64,000 nucleotides of DNA, taken from assembly GCF_025567195.1 (NCBI RefSeq), contig NZ_JAOQJF010000008.1, positions 1 through 64,000 of the forward strand, written 5' to 3'. The notes below the pieces were generated by a model. The model was not told the origin of the DNA and ran no database searches. It saw only the letters and a list, made by a program, of their open reading frames with translations. A program made the translations under genes and the position numbers. Within the stretch, counting starts at the first letter, position 1. Each line of letters begins with the position of its first letter. This stretch comes from Alitiscatomonas aceti. GTDB lineage: Bacteria; Bacillota; Clostridia; Lachnospirales; Lachnospiraceae. This document shows positions 59,344 through 64,000 of this stretch, in pieces.

Positions 59344-60605
59344 TGCTCCTCCTCTCTTCCGGCCGGGAGCCGGTAAAGGTAGACCGTTTCCCCCTGGCCC
59401 GTCAGCATGGCCCGGATGTCCTCTGCAAAGGTCCCCAGAGCCATGGAGCTCTGATAAAGGTCCCTGGCCGTACACCACACATTTCCTTCCTTAACCGCCT
59501 TAAAGTCCGTCAGCAGCCCGCTCTTTCCCAAAAGCTCCTCCACCGTTTCCAGCCCGCCGTCCACGGCACTGTTATAAATAAGGAAGTCCGCGTCCTTTAC
59601 TGAGGAATAAAATTCCTCCAGCTGCATGTTCACAGACGAGCTGCGGCTTTCTCCAGTCCCCAGATCCTTAAAAATATATTCTCCGCCCGCCTGCTCAATG
59701 AGCTTCGGCACATAATCCGAGGACTTTCTCACATTGACCATACCGGCGGCCGTAATATAAAAATACGCAACGGTCTTTTTTCTGCCCTCCTCCGGAACAC
59801 GTCCCCCCTCTGCTCTGCGGGCCGGATCCACATCTGCGCCGTCTCCGGAAGCCGCCTCTTCGCTGCCTCCTGCCGCCGCCTCCATGGCTGCCTTCTGCTC
59901 GTCAAATGCAGCGGACGCCTGCTCCTCCTTTCCTGTGAGGGCTCCGTAAAACTTGATCCATTCCATGCGGCCCAGAGGCTCAGTCTCGTAGCTGGAATAA
60001 TCCACTGCCACCGGGATCCCAAAGCTCTCCAGCTTTTCCCTTACCTCCGGCGCATGGCTGATCATGGTATTCTCCACAGCCAGGCTGCAGCCCTCCGCCA
60101 GGATCCGCTCATAATCCGGGGCGCTGTATTTTCCGGCATAAAGGATCTTCCCGCTTTTCATGGCCTCCCTGGCCTCTTTGATGTACCAGCCGTCTGCATC
60201 CGTCCCGGAAAGCCGGATCGTATCCAAAGCGTCCAGGGCCCGGAACATGTCCATGGCCGCCGAAGCCGCCAGATAGATATTTTTCACCGGCTGGTATACC
60301 ACAGCCGTCTCCTCCGGCACATCCTCCGGGGCCTCCTTCCCTTCCGGCACCAGGAGCATACGGCTCCCGTCGGCCACAGTCAGCACCTGGAAGCCGTCCT
60401 GGTAAAGATCCACGGCAAACTGCTCTGCATACTCCAGCTCCAGCCGCCCTGTATATTCCAGGGAAGAAAGCTCCAGGGGACGGAGCCTGTTCCCGGCTCC
60501 GGATCCTCCGGCCGCTTTACAGCCCGTTAAAAGCGCTCCCGCCGCCGCCCAGATCCCCAGGATGACCGCCTGTTTTTTTATCCCTGCCTTCCAGCTCCTC
60601 TTCAT
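59340..60605 (-). CDS. Lipoprotein substrate-binding protein of the ABC importer
   Basis: 421 aa. Lipobox GALLTGC (Cys29), then a two-lobed BtuF/FhuD-like body (IYLAASAAMDMFRALDAL, KILYAGKYSAPDYERILAEG, VNVRKSSDYVPKLIEQAGG). A low-complexity Glu/Gly/Ala stretch (about 240-272) interrupts the linker region. It captures the ligand outside the membrane. The sequence KDAD...NSAVDGGL follows the family. Overlaps the upstream gene by 4 bp. Confidence 0.9.
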   Translation of the reverse strand: MKRSWKAGIKKQAVILGIWAAAGALLTGCKAAGGSGAGNRLRPLELSSLEYTGRLELEYAEQFAVDLYQDGFQVLTVADGSRMLLVPEGKEAPEDVPEETAVVYQPVKNIYLAASAAMDMFRALDALDTIRLSGTDADGWYIKEAREAMKSGKILYAGKYSAPDYERILAEGCSLAVENTMISHAPEVREKLESFGIPVAVDYSSYETEPLGRMEWIKFYGALTGKEEQASAAFDEQKAAMEAAAGGSEEAASGDGADVDPARRAEGGRVPEEGRKKTVAYFYITAAGMVNVRKSSDYVPKLIEQAGGEYIFKDLGTGESRSSSVNMQLEEFYSSVKDADFLIYNSAVDGGLETVEELLGKSGLLTDFKAVKEGNVWCTARDLYQSSMALGTFAEDIRAMLTGQGETVYLYRLPAGREEEQ

Positions 60606-61537
60606 GCCGCCCTCCTCTTTTTTCTTATCCAGAACCAGCCGCTGGCTCCCGCCGCCAGAAAAGCTGCTCCCGCCGCCATCCAGAAACCGGTCCCCGCCGT
60701 TTTTTTCATGGCTCTCACTGTGCTCCGGTCAAAGGTCAGGGTATACTGGATCTCATGGGGATCCCCCATGGCTGTGGTATCCGCGGCCACATGCATGGGG
60801 ACGTCGAACACATAGACCGGGATCTGGAAGGCTGAATTGCCCTCCTCGCTGACCGGAAGGTACTTTTTCCCATATACCGCCATATAGTCATAGGCGGAGC
60901 TGCTCCATGTGATCCGCACCGATGCCTGGCCGTCCTTTACTGTAAGCTCCGCCGGAGACTCCACTGACGCCCGGCCGCTTCCTCCGGAAAGGGCTGCGTC
61001 GATCCAGTACCTCCCGTCCTCCAGTCCGGCCTCTGCCGGAAGGACCCAGGCTTCCTTTGGAAGGGTATCTCCTTTAAAAACGATCTGCCGGTCGTACCAT
61101 TTCTGCTTTCTTTTACTGAAGGCCGCGCATTCCAGCCCCTGGTCCAGGGCCTCCACCGGAAGCTCATACGTATAGGCTCCGTCTGCGTCCTCCGAAAATC
61201 CTATGTACTGGGACGGATCAGCGTCCAGAGCCTCCTCTCCCGTTCCCATGAACAGCTTCAGATATCCCTTTCCGCCCAGGGTCACCGCTGCTTTCATACT
61301 CCCATCCTTCACCGTAAGCTCTGCCCGGACGATCCGGAACATGGAGGAGCTGGACTCTGCCTCAATGGGATACGTCCCGTCCTTCAGTGCATATCCGGGT
61401 ACAGGGACGGCACTTTCCTGTCCAATGGCCTCTGCGGCCTCCCGGCCTTCTGACGCCCCATAAGCAGCAGCCGGCATGAAGACCATGCCGGCTGCTGCCG
61501 CAAGGAGAGCCGCCAGGCTGTTCCTTACATATTTCAT
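60602..61537 (-). CDS. Surface-anchored two-repeat protein of cobalamin-regulated loci
   Basis: 311 aa. Signal peptide (LAALLAAAAGMVFMPAAAYGA), two related beta-rich repeats beginning LKDGTYPIEA (about 52) and LEDGRYWIDA (about 170), each followed by AELTVKDG and a Tyr-containing strand (SSAYDYMAVYGKKY), then a C-terminal membrane segment and basic tail. The repeats look like NEAT-type ligand-binding domains by general pattern, which would suit haem or corrin capture; this is inference. Start at 61537 has GGGGAGAG. Confidence 0.8.
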   Translation of the reverse strand: MKYVRNSLAALLAAAAGMVFMPAAAYGASEGREAAEAIGQESAVPVPGYALKDGTYPIEAESSSSMFRIVRAELTVKDGSMKAAVTLGGKGYLKLFMGTGEEALDADPSQYIGFSEDADGAYTYELPVEALDQGLECAAFSKRKQKWYDRQIVFKGDTLPKEAWVLPAEAGLEDGRYWIDAALSGGSGRASVESPAELTVKDGQASVRITWSSSAYDYMAVYGKKYLPVSEEGNSAFQIPVYVFDVPMHVAADTTAMGDPHEIQYTLTFDRSTVRAMKKTAGTGFWMAAGAAFLAAGASGWFWIRKKRRAA

Positions 61538-61554
61538 CCGTCTCTCCCCGCTTC

Positions 61555-62574
61555 CTATCTGGCAAGGCTGTCCATGGCAGCCTTCGTGTGCTGTACATAG
61601 AGCTCCCGGATGGCCGGGATCTGTCCAAGCCCCTCCAGGACGCACTCCGTCTCGTATCCTTCTTTATTCAGGACCGATTTCCAGGAGTCCTCCTCGTCAC
61701 CTGCCATATCGTTATTGGCGTGATCGCCTGCCACCACCATCAGCGGCCGGAGCACCACCCGTTTATAACCTCCGGCTTCCTTTAAAGAAGCGGTCACATC
61801 CTCCAGAGACGGCTCTGCCTCCACTGTACCGATGAAGTAATCCGTATATCCTGCCTCCTTAAGGGTTTCCTGGAGCCTGGGATATACCTGGTTAGAATCG
61901 GCCTCGGTTCCGTGTCCCATATAGCAGAACGCCGTTTCCCCGTCGTCGTACTCCGCCATGGCCTCTGTAATAGCCTTTGCCACAGCGTCAAAATCCGCAT
62001 CGCTGGTCAGCAGCGGATCCGCCAGGACCACCTGTTCAAAGCTCCCTTCATACTCCTCCAGCTCCTCTGCCAGATCCATGTATTCAAAGCCGTCCATCAG
62101 ATGGGTGGGCTGGACCACCAGCTCCGTGATCCCGTCTGCCGCCGCTCGGTCCAGGGCCTCCTTTACATTGTCGGTCTCCAGGCCGTCCCGTTCCTTTAAT
62201 TTATCAATGATGATCTGGCTGGTAAAGGCCCGCCGTGTCTCTGTCTCCGGAAATGCCTCTGCGATGGCCTTCTCAATGGCGCCGATGGTAGCCTCCCGGC
62301 TTTCGTTGTAGCTGGTGCCGAAGCTCACCACCAGGATCGCTCTTTTTCCTGTTTCCTTATTTTCTGTCAATGCAGCCCCCTCCTTTTCCTTGTTCTCTTC
62401 TCCGGAAGCCTGGGATCCCTCTTTCTCCGCAGACGTTCCTGCCGTTTCTGTCCCCGTCTCCGCGCCTGCCGCCGCCGGCTTCGTTTCTGTACCTCCGTTT
62501 CCGGAACACCCGGTCATCCACAGGGCCGCCGCCAGCACACCTGCCATCAATCCTGCCATTTTGTTTTTCCTCAT
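61555..62574 (-). CDS. cbiK: Lipoprotein CbiK-type cobaltochelatase
   Basis: 339 aa. Lipobox LWMTGC, a Gly/Glu/Thr-rich linker to about 72, then the CbiK fold: VVSFGTSYNESREATI, PTHLMDG with one metal His, YMGHGTEADSNQVY and VVAGDHANNDMAG with the other His. CbiK inserts Co2+ into sirohydrochlorin in the anaerobic cobalamin pathway, but this copy is outside the membrane, as known for one Desulfovibrio CbiK. There it may handle metal or tetrapyrrole for the ABC importer. Start site has GGAGGAATG. First gene after the riboswitch. Confidence 0.9.
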   Translation of the reverse strand: MRKNKMAGLMAGVLAAALWMTGCSGNGGTETKPAAAGAETGTETAGTSAEKEGSQASGEENKEKEGAALTENKETGKRAILVVSFGTSYNESREATIGAIEKAIAEAFPETETRRAFTSQIIIDKLKERDGLETDNVKEALDRAAADGITELVVQPTHLMDGFEYMDLAEELEEYEGSFEQVVLADPLLTSDADFDAVAKAITEAMAEYDDGETAFCYMGHGTEADSNQVYPRLQETLKEAGYTDYFIGTVEAEPSLEDVTASLKEAGGYKRVVLRPLMVVAGDHANNDMAGDEEDSWKSVLNKEGYETECVLEGLGQIPAIRELYVQHTKAAMDSLAR

Positions 62575-62689
62575 TCTTCATTCCTCCATTTTTATTTTCC
62601 GCGCGCCGGGCGTATTCCGGACGGAGGAAATGGAGCCGGAAAATACAGGGATCCCAGGCCTGCTGCCCATATAGTCCAGGGTCAGGCGC

Positions 62690-62735
62690 GCACATAAAGA
62701 AAGCCCTCTGCTTATTAAAAATAAGTAAAGGGGCC
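62690..62735 (-). terminator. Expression-platform terminator of the riboswitch
   Basis: Minus strand: GCCCCTTTACTTAT pairs imperfectly with ATAAGCAGAGGGC, followed by TTTCTTTAT. It lies between the aptamer and cbiK and would stop transcription when cobalamin is bound. Confidence 0.6.
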
Positions 62736-62794
62736 CCTGCACAAAAATCACCGTACTACCAGTTACTCGTGGTCCGGAACTGCAAGTTCCCGTA

Positions 62795-62975
62795 CAACAG
62801 CCGGGCAGGTCTCCTGGCTCATAGATCATCGCATTGGCCGCCTTCCCGGTTTCCCAGTGGCAGAACATGGCCTCCGCTCCCTAAATACAGTGACGAGTTC
62901 GTACAGGATTCACACCTGTTTCCCTTTTCACCAGACCCGGATCACATCCGGTCTGACACCCGCTGTTTTATTCAG
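62795..62975 (-). promoter_or_regulatory. Cobalamin riboswitch
   Basis: Minus strand: the B12 box reads GAGCCAGGAGACCTGCCC (62803-62820). Upstream are GGGAAACAGGTG...AATCCTGT and TCACTGT, then TTCTGCCACTGGGAAACCGGGAAGG-type sequences (conserved CCACTG), in the order of the AdoCbl aptamer. It precedes the cbiK operon and its terminator, so cobalamin or a relative should turn the operon off. Confidence 0.93.
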
Positions 62976-63001
62976 TTTTTAACGTCCATTGCGTTTTATC
63001 C

Positions 63002-63030
63002 AGTATAGCATGGCGGTCCGTGGTTTGCAA
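63002..63030 (-). promoter_or_regulatory. Promoter of the cobalamin-regulated operon
   Basis: Minus strand: TTGCAA (63025-63030), 17-nt spacer, TATACT (63002-63007), with the expected start just ahead of the riboswitch. Confidence 0.75.
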
Positions 63031-63063
63031 ATGTTATTTTTTTCACATTTTCTCTCCAGGTAC

Positions 63064-63092
63064 TTGACATTTGGCAAAAATATCGTTAAAAT
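63064..63092 (+). promoter_or_regulatory. Promoter of the alcohol dehydrogenase gene
   Basis: TTGACA (63064-63069), 17-nt spacer, TAAAAT (63087-63092), about 55 bp before the gene; back-to-back with the riboswitch promoter. Confidence 0.75.
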
Positions 63093-63147
63093 ATTAACTA
63101 TAAGGTAAACATATGAATATCCGAATCTTTTAGGAGGGTATGCAGTT

Positions 63148-64000
63148 ATGATGAGATTTACATTACCGAGAGACATGTACTACGGAAAAGGCGCTTTAGA
63201 GGACTTAAAGAACCTTTCCGGAAAAAAAGCCATCGTAGTTTCCGGCGGCAGCTCCATGAGAAAGGCCGGCTTCCTGGATCAGATCGAGGGCTACTTAAAA
63301 GAAGCCGGCATGGAAGTGAGATTCTTTGAAGGCGTTGAGCCGGATCCTTCCGTAGAGACCGTAATGCGCGGCGCAAAGGCCATGCAGGAATTCGAGCCCG
63401 ACTGGATCGTAGCCATCGGCGGCGGCTCCCCCATCGATGCTGCCAAGGCAATGTGGGCCTTTTACGAGCATCCGGATACCACCTTCGAGGATCTGATCGT
63501 TCCCTTTAACTTCCCGAAGCTGCGCACGAAAGCGCATTTCTGCGCCATCCCCACCACATCCGGAACTGCCACAGAGGTAACTGCTTTCTCCGTTATCACA
63601 GATTACTCCAAGGGAATCAAGTATCCTCTGGCAGACTTTGAGATCACACCGGACGTTGCCATCCTGGATCCCGTGCTGGTTGCCTCCCTTCCGGCAAAGC
63701 AGGTGGCTTACACCGGTATGGACGCTCTGACCCATGCCATCGAGGCCTACGTTTCCACCTTAAACTCCCCGTTTACGGATCCGTTAGCCATCAAGGCCAT
63801 CGAAATGGTACTGGATTTCCTTCCGGCCTCCTATAACGGCAACCAGGATGCCAGAGAGCAGATGCACTATGCCCAGTGTCTTGCAGGCCAGGCGTTCTCC
63901 AACGCCCTCTTAGGAATCGTACATTCCATGGCCCACAAGACAGGCGCAGCCTTCTCCACAGGCCATATCCCCCACGGATGTGCCAACGCCATCTACCTGC
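63148..64000 (+). CDS. Iron-containing alcohol dehydrogenase (partial, runs off right edge)
   Basis: The first 284 codons are present; the end lies beyond the window. Start at 63148 with AGGAGG 10 bp upstream (63151 is an alternative ATG). NAD(P)-binding GGGSPIDAAKAMW, IPTTSGTATEVT, and iron-binding residues in GMDALTHAIEAY (Asp and His) and GIVHSMAHKTGA, then IPHG. A butanol-dehydrogenase-like member of the group III alcohol dehydrogenases, reducing aldehydes or oxidising alcohols in fermentation. Confidence 0.93.
   Translation, partial: MMRFTLPRDMYYGKGALEDLKNLSGKKAIVVSGGSSMRKAGFLDQIEGYLKEAGMEVRFFEGVEPDPSVETVMRGAKAMQEFEPDWIVAIGGGSPIDAAKAMWAFYEHPDTTFEDLIVPFNFPKLRTKAHFCAIPTTSGTATEVTAFSVITDYSKGIKYPLADFEITPDVAILDPVLVASLPAKQVAYTGMDALTHAIEAYVSTLNSPFTDPLAIKAIEMVLDFLPASYNGNQDAREQMHYAQCLAGQAFSNALLGIVHSMAHKTGAAFSTGHIPHGCANAIYL

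Noticed and set aside
1..64000. CRISPR arrays, insertion sequences, tRNA genes, prophage
   Set aside because: No regularly spaced direct repeats, transposase or integrase motifs, or cloverleaf sequences were noticed on either strand, though short tRNAs could be missed by eye.

Overview
The window reads as a chromosomal piece of a spore-forming clostridium, most likely a Lachnospiraceae (Clostridium cluster XIVa) species. The inference rests on a T-box leader, a SipL-type spore coat protein with a C-terminal LysM, a DacF-type carboxypeptidase, ChW repeats, a cobalamin riboswitch, strong AGGAGG ribosome sites and a fairly GC-rich core with lower-GC accessory stretches. I had only the sequence, so the species stays open. 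No tRNA, complete rRNA gene, CRISPR array, prophage or insertion sequence is seen.

Layout. At 1-225 there are two tandem consensus promoters and a conserved leader box pointing left, so the window starts in what looks like the leader of an rRNA operon. Next come a sensor kinase/response regulator pair (336-2554), a gene-poor gap, and a leftward housekeeping operon from its own promoter: RelA/SpoT alarmone enzyme, metallo-hydrolase, HemZ, HisS and AspS (3310-10872). Rightward are an M20 amidohydrolase and a gamma-glutamyltransferase. A leftward glycogen/cell-envelope operon follows (glgB, MscS channel, small HD hydrolase, polysaccharide deacetylase), then rightward lepB (with an unusual four-cysteine insert), an aspartate kinase, and a T-box-controlled brnQ.

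The most striking region is 23466-36101: nine tightly packed leftward genes encoding a TIM-barrel hydrolase-like protein, a VTC-like protein, a DUF4956 membrane protein, a CotH-like kinase, a second large hydrolase-like protein, a HEAT-repeat protein, a membrane glycosyltransferase, a diguanylate cyclase and a c-di-GMP phosphodiesterase. I read it as a c-di-GMP-tuned, membrane-bound exopolysaccharide synthesis and modification system. Its promoter is bracketed by a 9-bp inverted repeat and faces a divergent small HTH regulator. The region appears AT-richer than its flanks and is followed by small accessory genes and remnants (36562-39034).

The right half holds pepA, a flavin reductase, a solitary HicB-like protein, a radical SAM protein, small transporters and a GNAT. 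A sugar-acid module follows (IlvD/Edd dehydratase, GntP permease, FadR-type GntR, EamA exporter), with a repeated 11-bp operator in both of its promoters. Then come an AI-2E family protein, an RluA-type synthase, a hemolysin III homologue, DacF, a GIY-YIG protein, SipL, a TtcA-like enzyme and a PrcB-like lipoprotein. The window closes with a cobalamin-riboswitch operon (lipoprotein CbiK, surface-anchored two-repeat protein, binding protein, permease, extended ATPase) and the start of a divergent iron-dependent alcohol dehydrogenase that runs off the right edge.
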